The notes: generated by a model from the letters alone, not told the origin. Positions 37,045 to 48,459 are shown, numbered from the stretch's first letter. The stretch is 64,000 bases of DNA from Microplitis mediator (GCF_029852145.1 NC_079971.1:2666001-2730000), one strand, 5' to 3'. Translations and numbers: made by a program.

Positions 37045-37155
37045 ACTCAGACATGATCAGAGTTATGTCGGACAAGTGTGCGCAGTGGGTAAGTGTGTGC
37101 AAATTCACGCATGACAGTCCGAAATGAATGGGCTTGCGTACACTTGCCCCACATG
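37045..37155. repeat. gcaagtgtgcgcaaattcatgc palindrome, copy 1
   Basis: Contains acaagtgtgcgcagtgggta, tgtgtgcaaattcacgcatg, then the inverse aatgaatgggcttgcgtaca and cttgccccacatgactct. A second copy is 54308-54415 and a fragment is at about 57300-57345. Confidence 0.55.
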
Positions 37156-37161
37156 ACTCTA

Positions 37162-37652
37162 CACGGAGAAATTATTTCTGTTATAAGTGCTATGGTGCCA
37201 TAGTAAAGTCGGACCATGTTGGCCACCTGACGGAAATTAAAATAAACACAGGCAAAAATTACTATGGCCACAGTAAAATTGACTACACGGAAAAAAATTG
37301 TGTTGCTACATCAGCCATAGTTAAGGTTACTACAAGCTGAAGTAAAGAAATGCCAACTCCAACTTGGAATAACCTCAACCTCACGTGTAGTAATGTTAGT
37401 ACTATTTATGTAGTATCCTTTATTACATATTGGAATACTCACTACTACAATGTTTTATTACAATTTTGTGGTTAGATGGACCACAAGTTTTTTTCCGTCC
37501 ACGATTAGATCACAAATTACTGTAACCGTTGGTAATTTTACTATGGTCATAGTAATTTTTTCATGTGTTTATATCGATTTCCGTCAGGTGGCCAATACGG
37601 TCCGGCTTCATTATGATACCATAGCATTTCAAACAAGAATAATTTCTTCGAG
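37162..37652. mobile_element. TA-flanked CACGGAGAAATTATTTC element with a nested CACGG insertion
   Basis: Outer arms cacggagaaattatttctgt and the diverged inverse aagaataatttcttcgagta, with ggccacctgacggaaat and atttccgtcaggtggcc further in. The insertion 37286-37495 splits the centre, which otherwise carries actatggccacagtaa/actatggtcatagtaa words. Confidence 0.7.
37286..37495. mobile_element. Nested CACGG element, ctacaac-word family
   Basis: Left TA-CACGGAAAAAAATTGTGTTG, right gtttttttccgtc with a mutated last bases. Internal words gttactacaag and tagtaatg match 24134-24386. Confidence 0.65.
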
Positions 37653-37669
37653 TAAATTTGCTGGAATCT

Positions 37670-38065
37670 GAACGGTTACCTGACGGTTACCTGACCGTTG
37701 ATCCAAAGACTATTGATCTCCGACAATTGATCCTTGCGATGATTATTTCTTAGATGATTGATCCACGCGACAATATATATACCGACAATTTATACGCCAA
37801 CATCTAGTTTACAGGACAAATTTTTTTATATTATATATATATATATATTTTTTTTTCTCTTTTTTTCTCACAAATGAATGTGAAAAATTACTTCCTTTTT
37901 TCACTAATTTTGTGTGCGTGTAATTTTAAAAATATACTCACAAATTGTGTATGAATAAATTGTGATTACCGTTAAGTGTTGCGTAGATCAGTTATCGACA
38001 TATCAATTATCGGCGGATCAATCGTCGCAAGTATTAATTGTCGGGGATCAATTGTCTTTGAACCA
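37670..38065. repeat. gatcaattgtcg-word foldback repeat
   Basis: Left half: gatccaaagactattgatct, ccgacaattgatcc, tgattgatccacgcgaca. Right half carries the inverse gcggatcaatcgtcgcaa and gtcggggatcaattgtcttt. Termini are not resolved (about ggttacctgac to gaaccatcgg). Confidence 0.55.
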
Positions 38066-38317
38066 TCGGTGGTGTCACCATCTGAAAATACTCTCTTAAA
38101 AGAGTGTACCAGGTGATTTTCAAATGAACCGTTTTCACAGGTAAAGACCCAAATTATTAAATAAAATATGTCATTCAATGCGTAAATTTATTATTTATCG
38201 AATGAAATGTTTCTCGTTCGGAAATTGCTCATTTGAAATTTCCATTTGCTAATGTAAGTCCAACAAGGACAGTTCCGTTCGTTCACATGTGTGTGAGAAA
38301 GAGAATAGATGGCACAT

Positions 38318-38480
38318 CCTCTTAAATTTGAAACAGTGAAAATAGTGACTATTCACTGTTCACTAGTTAAATGTATGTCACTAATTTAAACAGTGGTATA
38401 CTTTTCACTAGCAATAAGTGACTATTCACTGCTAAATAGTGATTGTCGCGTCATTTTCACTAACTCGTTTTTAGAGATAT
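38318..38480. repeat. agtgaatattcact-word palindrome
   Basis: Starts cctcttaaatttgaaacagt and ends cactaactcgtttttagaga. The interior repeats gtgactattcac. Same general type as 57640-57783. Confidence 0.5.
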
Positions 38481-39314
38481 ATATAATAAAATTGGCCCAT
38501 TCTTAAGTAATAACCTGTGAGAAACGGATAAGATTTGATGAGACTGCGATCAGATCGAATTTTATTAGGTCGGATGTCAAATTTGAACCTGATGGTCAGA
38601 TATGAACACAAGAAAAATTCTGAGCATGTATCAAGGAGAAAATTTGGCATACGTAATTAGACTTGTCAAGATATGATCAGGTCAAAATATTATATCTGAT
38701 TAAGTCTGGCCATATTTAGTTAGATCTAATCTTTGATTCACGGATTGTTAATGGGAACAAAGAACTACTTTTCAATGAAAATAAGCAAGTATATTAAGTT
38801 ATAAGAGTTTTCAGCTTTCTATTAAACAATATTTTTCCGTATAGTTTTCTCTAATGTAATTAAATGCATGCATGAATCATAAAAGATTAAATATAAGTAG
38901 CGACAATGAGCACATGGAATAGAAATAGTGACAATAAGAGTAACCACAATGTATATATTCTATCTAATGTCATGTGAAAATGTCCATCTATATGACGTTT
39001 ATTGTATTAAATGGTGACTAGTTGTATATGTAGTAATGTTCACACAGCCCTTATCAATTACGCGGGGAAGTGTGTCATAAATTATATGAGAATTCACCGA
39101 GTGTTCATATGTAGTATAGTTAAACTAGTCAAGAGCATTGTCGCGTGACGAATTACATTGTCATGTAGCAAATTTTGATCATATATATATATATGTGTGA
39201 TCAAAAACACGTGAGTGTGAATAATTGAAAAAAAAATTATATATCTTCATCAAACATTGTCTTGCAAAAATGTTTAAATTAATGCGTATTTTTTCATCGA
39301 CTAAATTACTACTA
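38481..39314. other. Intergenic DNA with gatctgatc-like words
   Basis: At 38520-38740 repeated words around agatctgatcagatc suggest another decayed foldback element without clear ends. The rest is AT-rich with no gene. Confidence 0.35.
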
Positions 39315-40148
39315 CCCGTATGAAAAAACAATATATGGTTAAAATATATAAAATCATATATGTTTGCAACAAAATAATATATGATATATTATATTGTATA
39401 TTATAAAAAGTCATATAGAGATTTTGGCCGATTTAATATAAAATTATATACAGTAGTAAATATATGTATTCCATATATGTAACTTATATGTTTTTTATAT
39501 TAAGCTATATATACATTTACATTTACCTTATAATATATTGTATTGATATATTTCCTTTTTTATTCAAAAAATATAAAATTTTTATATGAAATGAAATATA
39601 TGGTAGCATATAATTTATATTATATATGGCACCATATATTTTCTTAGTTATATTTAAGCATATATTTTATTCGGTGTACGTATATGTATATGGGTATATA
39701 TATTCGCATCAAATTAACTAATTTTGAAAATTTTAACTACAATTTAAAGAGTATATTAAAATTTAGATCTAATTTAATTGGAGTTGGTCATACGAATAAG
39801 AAAGTTTTTTTTTCCATACACCATATAAATATATGTTTTTATATATGATCAGAATATATTTTTCGTATATGATAAAAATATATATTTTTATGTATGATTA
39901 AAATATAGTTTTCGTGTATGAAAAGAATATATATTTTCATATATGATAAAAATATATTTTTTGTATATGATTGACATATATATTTTATATATGCTAAATA
40001 TATACGGACTCATATATGATGAGTATTATATTTTTTAATATAAACAAAAATATATCAGAAAATATAGTTTAATTCGCCACATATATTTTCTGATATTTAT
40101 CATATATTTTTACATATATTTCGACCATATATGTTATTTTCATACGGG
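39315..40148. mobile_element. TA-flanked CCCGTATG element filled with TATATA words (834 bp)
   Basis: Left TA-CCCGTATGAAAAAAC, right TTTTCATACGGG-TA. The body is made of atatatgttt, tatatattttc and catatatg variants. Homologous in ends and style, but not in word order, to 25148-26048. Confidence 0.8.
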
Positions 40149-40638
40149 TAAATTTCATAAATTTTGAATAAATGAAAAAAAACAAAAAATGTTGACAAAG
40201 AAAAACTTGTCAGGCAAAAAATGAAATGCACATTTTCAGTTAGCAGACTTAGTTGTGCACATCAAGCTTATGTTCATCCCGCGGCTTTCCGTAACATTGC
40301 AATATAAAAGGAAGAAAAAAAACCTTTATAATTTCCTCGACTCTCAACGGATGTTAAATGAAAATAACTATATTTAAAACTGCATGGATCTCTAAACCCA
40401 GTTGATTGTAAAAAGAAAAAATTGAAATTGAAATTATTCTGATAAATATAATTTAAAATAATAAAATGATGAAGATTGTACTCCGTTAATAAAATAATTA
40501 AATTAGTAAATGTAAATAAATTTAAAATAATATTGCTATTAATTAAGTTTCTACGGTAAATTCGGTCGTAGCTTAATTAAAAATCCAAAAAAATTCTAGA
40601 ATGTTTTATGATAGCTTATTAAGTCATAAATTTATAAT

Positions 40639-40641
40639 TGC

Positions 40642-40726
<85 letters not shown>

Positions 40727-40814
40727 ATTATAATTATAATAATTATTATTATTAATATTATAATTATTATTAATATTATTATTATTATTAATATTATTAT
40801 TATTATTATTAATC

Positions 40815-40872
<58 letters not shown>
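40639..40872. repeat. (ATT)n microsatellite, ~230 bp
   Basis: A long uninterrupted ATT run, followed by imperfect ATT/AATT units and a second pure run. Poly-isoleucine ORFs through it are artefacts. Confidence 0.95.
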
Positions 40873-40873
<1 letters not shown>

Positions 40874-41489
40874 TATGAATTTTTTTTAAAGTATTTAGTT
40901 GAGAGTAAAACGAGAAAATGTCGATTTTTTATGAAAAATTCATAACTTTTGAATAAATGACTACAAGAAGTTCTCTTAGAATTTGTTTCTGTATTATGTA
41001 TATACGTAGACTAAAAAAAATTACTGAGACTTGTGTCGGCTAGAAAAACTACAATGAGAATAATTAGAACAATTAAAAAATTAAAAAAAAAGTTTGAAGG
41101 ATAATTATTTTTTTTAATAAAAAATTTCAAAGTATTCAAAAATAATAACTTGGTTTAAAATAGTATAGGCGGATCAATAAAAAAAAAGATTATTAATTTA
41201 TGACATCCGCTCTAAAAATGTCAACGTGTTTCAAGAATTTTGAAATTTTTAAAACACAAAAAATTGTAATCAGTATAAAAATTATCAATAAAAATTATTA
41301 ATGTATTTTTTTTTTTTTAGATTCAATGCTATTAAGACTTCATAGTTTCAGAAACGGAAAAAACAAATTTTTATTATTTATTAATAAATCTTTTTTTATC
41401 GATTTATACAGCAGTATATTTGATAGGATTAAAAGCTATTAAAAAAATCCCAAAATTGACGTCGCATTAGTGTCATTCAACATCGGCTG

Positions 41490-41498
41490 TATATAAAT
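41490..41498 (+). promoter_or_regulatory. TATA box of the EB-like secreted protein gene
   Basis: tatataaat, about 30 bp upstream of a likely start site around 41520 (taccacgcag) and 123 bp before the ATG. It is a well-formed TATA box rather than a random AT stretch, because the surrounding 60 bp are not unusually AT-rich for this window. Confidence 0.55.
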
Positions 41499-41612
41499 AG
41501 GCTGAGATAAATTTTTACCACGCAGAACTAGATATTCGTATAAAGAGCTTAGATAATTTTTAATTCAAAAAATATTTTGAAGTTGCATTGCATACAATAG
41601 TAAAAGTTGAAA

Positions 41613-43942
41613 ATGTTAATTATAACGTTATTTTTGTTCTTCGGGGTAACTCATTCTAATGTTGTCGATCTGGACGACGAAAATAACCGGTGCCTTGTGC
41701 ATGGCAGTTTTGTAAGTATAAAAACCTCTTAAAAAATTAGAGCTCGAAAAATTTACATAGTACATAGTAACTAACTATAGTTAAGGTAAAATATCCCATA
41801 TCCGATCAGGGATTTCTGTAATCCTTGATCGGGTATTACATTCTAAAACCAAGTGTGTAGTCAAAATTCACACACTTCCCAAATAACATTGAAACGCCAT
41901 AAGCAATCTATAGATATTGAGTACATCATGAAACGTGTTTTAAATAACTACAAAAAACTATAGTTCCGCTTATGGCCTTAAGGGGATACGCTACCGGACC
42001 TCTTTCTCACACTCAGAAAAATGAACGGGATTATCTTTGTTGCACTCGTTGAGTAAATGAGAATTTTAAAACAATTCGAAAATACGAAATTTTTAGCTCT
42101 CTAGTAAGGTTTTAAAAAACGCTAAAGACTCTCTACTTTAGGTTTCTAGTGTTCGTCCGTAAATTAAATTGAATGAAAAATCGGTTACCGTTACCCCTTA
42201 AACATAGAACACATTTAATATGTGTTAATATAATACACTTGTAACACACTTGGTTTTAGAGTGTAGGTCTCTTTCACCTTGTATGCAATTTATCGCTTTA
42301 CCTTAATTTCAAATTGTCTCTGTAAATAGAAATAACACAAAAAACTTGTTTGTAATTCCAAGATTTTCTAACTATTATAAAGATATATTAATAAATAGAA
42401 CATTATAGACCTAGGGAGGAAAGTAGGACATTCCGACCCCCGTGTGAAATTCCCTACTCGAGCCATATCGCGCATTGGAACGTCCTACCTTTCTCTGTGG
42501 TGTGTATACGATTTTTCGTAAACTTGCACCTGAAAGTTTAAATTTTTGCCTCTGTTTGTGGAAAAAATGGCGCATGCGCTGATTTTGATCATTTCTTCTT
42601 TCATATAAGAAAAGAACGACTTTTTTTCCTTTAAGCAGGGCAGGGATTTAAACTTTCGACGCAGCTCTGGTGAAAAGTATTTTCATATTTATATAAAATA
42701 CTATTTGGTTTAATTTTTCAATTCAATGTATTGCTTAAATTTTCTAAATATCACCATTGATTATTTATGTTAGTGCCACCCTATTTTTGAAAATCAGTGT
42801 TGTGATGAAAAGCAGTCATGCAGAGTAATTGAAGATAATATGGGCTCAACCACATCTTTATGTTTAAGAAGAGGTATTTTTTTGTCACAATTTTTGATTG
42901 CGATAATTTTCAATATTTACTTTTTATTAAGAACGTAAAAAATAATTTAAACAATCAAAATTTCAGCAAGAATAGGAGAAACTTGTGAAAATAATCTCGA
43001 TTGCTTAGGTCTCGATTTTGCAGTATGCAATAAAAATAAAAAATGTCAATGCATCGAAAATTACACTTCATTTTACGGATTTAAGTGTGCGACCCCTTAT
43101 TTAGGCAACCGTTGTACGCAAGATGTTCACTGTAGGGTTGATAATTCGATGTGCATTGATTCTAAGTGTACATGTGCTGATGGTTATCAATCTCGATCCA
43201 ATAATGAGTGTATTCCAAGTAAGTTTATGAAATAGCAAAATAAATTTGGAGAGCGAAATTAGGTTTAAAAACATGGACATAAATTTTAATTATTTTGCGA
43301 CACGTAATTATTGTACAATTATAAGTTGTTAATTTTGACCCTTCAAGCGACTCTGGGACAAAGTTGTGAAGATGATAACGATTGTGACGATCTGATGCAT
43401 ATTAAATGTTTTTATGATGATCTCGATAAAACAAAAAAATGTGTATGCAGAGAGCATAGAGTGTTAAAGAATAATTTTGAATGTGGGTCATTATTAGGAG
43501 GATACTGTGAAAATAACGATCGTTGCGCAGTTAATAATTCTGTTTGCATTGATAATATGTGTCAATGTAGCAATAGTTATATACTTATGGCAAGGGATAA
43601 ATGCGAACCAAGTAAATGCAATTCTTTAAAAAATCAAGTATTTTTAACAGATATTTTAGTAATTGTTTTTTTATCATTTCAGCATCGCTCGGAAAATCAT
43701 GTGAATTCGATATCGAATGCCAGGAAAAAGTACTTTACTCAACATGTTCTAAACAAAATAAGTGCATCTGCAAAAATAATTATATTAAAGTAAACAACTC
43801 AAAGTGTGTACCAATTTTGGGAGAATTTTGTTATTATAATGAACCATGTGCGGTTAAAAATTCTGTTTGTATTAACGATACATGTCAATGTGACACCAAT
43901 TACACAGCTGCATCCAAGTATCAATGTATTGCACAAAACTGA
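41613..43942 (+). CDS. Secreted cysteine-rich protein with tandem EB-like modules, 5 exons, 324 aa
   Basis: Exons: 41613-41711, 42774-42873, 42967-43218, 43348-43611, 43683-43942, all with GT-AG junctions and one open frame. Residues 1 to about 15 (MLIITLFLFFGVTHS) are a signal peptide, so the protein is exported. Exon 2 adds a short segment with five cysteines. Exons 3, 4 and 5 (residues 67-151, 152-239, 240-324) are bounded by phase-1 introns and are homologous: each opens with G-x-(S/T)-C-E and contains exactly 12 cysteines in two six-cysteine units with CxC pairs and a conserved C-x-V-(D/N)-N-S-x-C-I core, as in EB/EGF-like modules. No transmembrane segment. The function is unknown; it could be an adhesion, cuticular or secretory-gland protein. 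Elements are inserted in intron 1 and just after the stop. Confidence 0.9.
41839..42263. mobile_element. TA-flanked CAYTCTAAAACCAAGTGTGT element, split by a TTAA insertion
   Basis: Left CATTCTAAAACCAAGTGTGT, right ACACTTGGTTTTAGAGTG, with TA on both sides. Its uninterrupted relative at 50713-50995 (opposite orientation) shows the join atgtttaatggccata where this copy has the 41982-42197 insertion. Lies in intron 1 of the EB-like gene. Confidence 0.8.
41982..42197. mobile_element. TTAA-flanked short element, copy 2
   Basis: TTAA at 41978-41981 and 42198-42201. Ends ggggatacgctacc and ggttaccgttacccc form imperfect inverted repeats. Inserted into 41839-42263; comparison with 50713-50995 shows a single ttaa at the empty site. 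Confidence 0.83.
42408..42502. repeat. Short inverted repeat in intron 1 of the EB-like gene
   Basis: agacctagggaggaaagtag at the left and gtcctacctttctctgtgg at the right can pair with a few mismatches. Purpose unknown. Confidence 0.4.
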
Positions 43943-44134
43943 TATTTTTATAAAAATCTGATTACACAGTTAGATATTTCGTGCTAAATTCAACACAAAT
44001 TGGATATTCCAAACGGTCTACACAAATTTTTGTGTTAATTTAACACATTGCGTTAGTGTTGATCTTCAACACAAATTTTATGTTAAATGATTGAACAAAT
44101 ACAATCTGTTGTTTTGACAGAAAATTTGTGTAAA

Positions 44135-44523
44135 CCTGGGTCGAAAAAAAATCTTAATTATGACTTAAAATTTAAGTCAAAATCCTTCAAATTTAAACTA
44201 TCTTAATTTTTTTAGTCAGTGTAAAATTTTCATAACATTTGACTTAGATTTGACTTTTTGTGGATTAGTTAGGATCGATTTAAGACAAAATAAGTCAAAT
44301 TTAAGGCAATGAAATAATTTAAGCCAAAAACGTTAAATTAAAGGAAACTAAACAACTTAAGTCAAAAAAAGTCTAATCTAAGGCAAAAAAGTTAAAAAAA
44401 GTCAAGATTAAGTCAAAAAAAGTTTAAAAAGTTAAAATGTGGAATACAGTTGTCGGCATATCGACGACTTCGAAGGAAATTAAGTTAAATCAAGTCAAAT
44501 TTAAGATTTTTTTTTGACCCGGG
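44135..44523. mobile_element. CCTGGGTCGAAAAAAAATC element, copy 3 (389 bp)
   Basis: First bases CCTGGGTCG (one change from CCCGGG), right end GACCCGGG, flanked by AA. Body nearly identical to 27564-27952. Confidence 0.85.
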
Positions 44524-44539
44524 AATAAGCACATAATCA

Positions 44540-44890
44540 AACCAACTCAAGTATACTGATCTACCCTTAGTACAACTGACCTTAGTAACACGTGTTTGAG
44601 CAAGATTCTGGAGTAAGTATCTTGAGCAAGACCCCTAGCTGATAGTGTCTTTTTCTACGTATGTGTCTTTTGCAAGATCGTGTATCAAGAAACCTATGTC
44701 AAGATTTGTGTATGTCTTGCTCATGGTATCGTACGCAAGAATATTAAAGATCTTGAACACATGCAATGAAACAGTGTCTGACGCATTTCTTGCACCAGTA
44801 TAACTTACAGTAGGTACTTGCGCATGGCTTGCTCAAGATCTGCTCAAGGCTCAAGGTTAATTTTTAGTCTTGAGCAGATCTTGAGCTCAT
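44540..44890. repeat. gagcaagatcttgctc-word repeat
   Basis: Repeated words tgagcaagatc, ttgctcaagatc and caagatttgtg through about 350 bp. Termini not resolved. Confidence 0.45.
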
Positions 44891-44911
44891 GCGCAACTAT
44901 TTTCAACCATA

Positions 44912-45052
44912 CCCTGATTAAAAGAAATGATTTCACACGTTAAATGTCCATAAGAGACAGGATTAGAAATGATTTGAAGGATTAAAAAGTATTTAAAATG
45001 ATTAATAAACAAATCATTTTAAATACTTTTTAATCTTTTTTTTTAATCAGGG
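44912..45052. mobile_element. CCCTGATTAAAA element (141 bp)
   Basis: CCCTGATTAAAAGAAATGATT at the left, inverse ending TTTTTAATCAGGG at the right, flanked by TA. The centre pairs aatgatttgaaggattaaaa with its inverse. Shares CCCTGATTAA ends with 60224-60599. Confidence 0.75.
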
Positions 45053-45127
45053 TAGTCTTCCTCCAGATTGTAGATTTTCTAATCATCTAACATAAAAAAT
45101 GTATTAAAGTAAAATAACACAAATGGT

Positions 45128-45588
45128 CCCGAGTCAAAAAACAAATTCTAGTTTAATCCTCAAAAGCCTCAATTCCTTTGATGTTTTATTTGCCGCTCAA
45201 AAAGTAACTCTATTTTGGTACTCAAAATTCTCAATGATAACCACGAGGTCTTAATGCGATTAAATTATAAGAAAGACCTCAAAATCCTCAACGAATAAAA
45301 AGTTATAGTTCGGATTTTGAAAAATTTTAGATAGAAAAGGGAGGGGAGAGATTACTTCAAATGAGACTTTTTAGGTTCAAATTGTTTTGAGTATTTTGAG
45401 GCTCTAATCCAGATCATGTTATTTCAGTTTAGTCCTCAAAGTGGTAAAATTGGTCGTAACTTCAACTTTGAGGACTAAACTCGGGTAAGTTTCTATACTG
45501 TTGTGTCAATCTTCAAATTCTAAATTGATCCTCAAAAACCTCATTGAGAACTTTGAGACTTAAATCCGAATTTGTTTTTTGACTCGGG
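45128..45588. mobile_element. CCCGAGTCAAAAAACAAATTC element with cctcaa words (461 bp)
   Basis: Ends CCCGAGTCAAAAAACAAATT and AATTTGTTTTTTGACTCGGG, flanked by GT on both sides. Body words cctcaaa, ttgagga and gaggtc. Related in style to the remnants at 15200-15426 and 58302-59167. Confidence 0.83.
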
Positions 45589-45776
45589 GTATGTATTGAA
45601 TTAACAGATTTCCGTGATGCAAATTAACACAAAAAATTAACCAAATAATTTTTTAACACAAATACACAAAATTTCTAACTGTGTGAGATTGAGATTTAAA
45701 ATTTTCAGAATGTTTTATATTTTGTATTAAAAATTAAAAATTTTATCTTGTATCCCATTTTTATATGGCTATTTTA

Positions 45777-45786
45777 CATTAATAAA
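45777..45786 (+). terminator. Possible distal polyA signal for the EB-like gene
   Basis: attaataaag lies downstream of the inserted repeats, and no AATAAA is seen between the stop at 43942 and the first insertion. If used, the 3' UTR would include the whole repeat cluster. Weak. Confidence 0.2.
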
Positions 45787-46298
45787 GAATGTGAATTCTG
45801 AGTTGTTTAATACATCAACAAATTAATATAAAAATAATATGTGAACATTAAGTTCAACAAGAGTAAAATTGTTAAATCAATTATTTAAAGCAATTAAAAA
45901 GTATATTAGTTTGAATTTTGATACAGATAAATGTTTTATTTTAAAATATGACCATTGCCAGTGGATAAAGTTTCGTATATTTTTATATCAAAAAATTAAT
46001 TAAAATAAAATATAAGTAAAAAATATTATTACTGTGAAAATATACAAACATCGTTCAATTATTGACGAAAAAATATAAAAACATTATCCCTCAATTAAAA
46101 TATTGATCACTAGTCAGCTGCAGCTCCACAAATCTCTTTTCATTCAAAATAAAAATATTTTAATAGAACGATCAAACTTGTCAACTTTTAGATGCAATTT
46201 TCAAAAATATTCAATTTCCGTTGTTGGTAAAGAGAAAATGCGTCTCCTTATATTTGACATACAAATTTTCGTGGTCAGTACGAACAGATAAAACTTCT

Positions 46299-47150
46299 TT
46301 CTAACTTCCCGCTAAGAAAATTGAAAATTTTCAAAAATTCGGGAAGTTATTAGTTTCGGTCCGATTTACGAAAATCGAATTTTCATCAGATGTCGACGTT
46401 TTGAGGTCCTAGGAAGCTATTCTGACTAATTTCAAGATGATGTCCGAGTGTATGTATGTACGTACGTATGTAAATACCTGTATCTTTTGAACGTATGAAC
46501 CGATTTTGAACTTTAAGATGTCATTCGACGCGGCTTGTCAATATCTTATGTACCTGAAGATCGGAACGTTTTTCCTGAAACGAAAATCAAAAAATCGAAA
46601 TGACAAGTAAAAAAAATCTACTGGATCTAGATTTTTGAAATGTTTCGCACGTCAGCCGAAAATTGCAGCCTTCCCCATTTACTTCTTAAGTAAAATTATA
46701 TAAATTTTTTTCACTTTCGTTGCACGAAAAACGTTCCGATCTTCAGGTACATAATATCTTGAAGCTGTGAGAAATTGAGTTTGATCGGTAGGGCTCGTTC
46801 AGAGATATTCCAAAAATAAAATTTTTTCAAAAGTGTTTTTTTTGGATAACTTTTAATGTGCTCGATGGATTGATTCCAAAATCGACTGGGCTCTGAAGCT
46901 TTATAAGCCGCGTTGAATGCCACCTCAACCATCAAAATCGGTTCATTCGTTCAAGAGAAACCGTTGTCGAAAGAATTAAAAAAAAAAAAAAATTTTTATT
47001 TTTTTTTGAAATATCTCGAAAACAACTCGATAAATCGAATTCAAAATTTGATGAAAAACGTTTTTTTTTCGAAAACAACAGCATACAAAATTATTTTCGA
47101 GCTCGAAGATGTTTTCGAGGTTCTTGAGCTCGAAAACAGCGGGAAGTTTT
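46299..47150. mobile_element. ACTTCCCGCT...AGCGGGAAGT element (~0.85 kb)
   Basis: Inverted ends acttcccgct (left) and agcgggaagt (right). Includes a gtatgtatgtacgtacgta stretch, two copies of the gaaccgattttgaa type of sequence, and gatcggaacgttt with its inverse aaaacgttccgatc about 180 bp apart. ORFs of 60-80 codons on both strands match nothing I know. The target duplication is unclear. Confidence 0.6.
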
Positions 47151-47159
47151 AGGGCTGGC

Positions 47160-48246
47160 CCGCAGGGTCAAGTGATAGACAGATTTTTTTTATGGTATTG
47201 GCATGTATTTCAATTTTTTCATAGTGTGCCTTATTATATTTTTAGACTAGTGTAAATGATAACTCGTTTATAATTGATATCTATAAATACCAGATAATTA
47301 ATGTTATATCTATTGCCTTGAAACTTTTACGTTATTACACACGGTGTGTTGCTTAGAAGTTCTATATTTTGAACAATAAATTATTAATATTTAATATTAA
47401 AATATAACTTCATAATTTAATGTAGTAATTATAAAATGTAATTATAACTTCGAGTTTTAACTACATTACGATTCAAAAAACTCATGTTTTATTTTTTCTT
47501 TTCTACATATTACAGACCAGTTGTCACAAACCTAATTAGGTTTTATGGATGGGTGAATTATATAATGAATAAATTTTAATTAAATATAGTTTGTTGATAT
47601 TTGAATAACATAACCTCTACCATCGTTCTGAGTAGTAAAACATCTAACGACACATATTTGAAAAATGACTTTTTTTGCACTTCTTAACCACAGTAAAGGG
47701 TAACTACATAAAATAACACATAACTATAATATATTTTAGCAAACATTGGTGACTATAAGTAGCGTTACTACACTGTCTAAACATGAATTAGTGGAAATTT
47801 CATTAATTACGTGAGTGAAGCAGTATTAACTTCATAATCAGTGTATTTAAATAACAAATTAGTGAATTCTCGCTAATAAATTTAGTACTATAATTTTCAC
47901 TAGCAAATTAGTGATTTTCATTACTGAACTAGCGATATTTTCATAATTTCTACAAGTGAAACTGTTATTCACTTCTTAATTTATGAATTTCACAATTTCA
48001 CTAGTAAATTTAACTAGCAAATAATTAAATATTTTACTAGATATAAATATAATTAATAATTATGGTGCTATTTTTAAAAATTTTAATAAAAAACTTTCAA
48101 AATAAAAAAAAATATAAGTACAGAACAATAATATATTTATATGAAGAGTACGTCAATCATAACATTACGGATTTTTTATTTCTTCATCAGTTATTGTTTG
48201 GTATCATAACGAATATACAATTTACACTCACGCGATCACATGCGTA
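47160..48246. other. Intergenic DNA with agtgaa/ttcact words
   Basis: From about 47800 to 48010 words such as aattagtgaattc and cactaataaatt recur, resembling the agtgaatattcact repeats. No gene is supported. Confidence 0.4.
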
Positions 48247-48316
48247 GGTCAGCGCAGTGGATAGCGTCAAAGACTTTGAATCGGAAGGATGCAGGTTCGA
48301 GCCCAGCAGTCACCGG
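48247..48316 (+). repeat. tRNA-like sequence, probably a SINE head or pseudogene
   Basis: A box tcagcgcagtgg, B-box region gcaggttcgagcccagc, and a ctttgaa loop like that of a Gln-TTG tRNA. The anticodon stem (aaaga/tcgga) does not pair properly and the acceptor ends do not match, so it is not called a functional tRNA. Confidence 0.55.
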
Positions 48317-48459
48317 GATTTTTTCATCAATCAAAACCATGTATACTTCCTCTAAGTAATGATTCTAATACATTAATTACATTTCGGATCTAATTACAAG
48401 TGTCTTATATTTTTTTTCGCAATATAATATTTTTTTTTACCGATGAAATCAGTGGATTC

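Larger units (their letters stand above)
43965..45683. mobile_element. CACAGTTAGAAATTTTGTGT element, copy 1, containing two CCC-clan insertions
   Basis: Left TA-CACAGTTAGATATTTCGTG, right CACAAAATTTCTAACTGTG. The body uses aacacaaattttgtgtt words. It starts only about 22 bp after the stop codon of the EB-like gene, so it may be part of that gene's 3' UTR. Contains 44135-44523, 44912-45052 and 45128-45588. The right arm matches the right arm of 49448-52160. Confidence 0.72.

Noticed and set aside
40601..40945. 114-codon plus-strand ORF
   Set aside because: Poly-isoleucine read from the (ATT)n microsatellite.
43616..43942. Independent 108-codon gene starting at 43616
   Set aside because: The first 67 bases are intron with a clear acceptor (tttcag at 43682). 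It is the last exon of the EB-like gene.
46711..46935. 74-codon minus-strand ORF as a transposase remnant
   Set aside because: No recognisable catalytic motif. Similar-length ORFs occur on the other strand, consistent with chance in a less AT-rich element.
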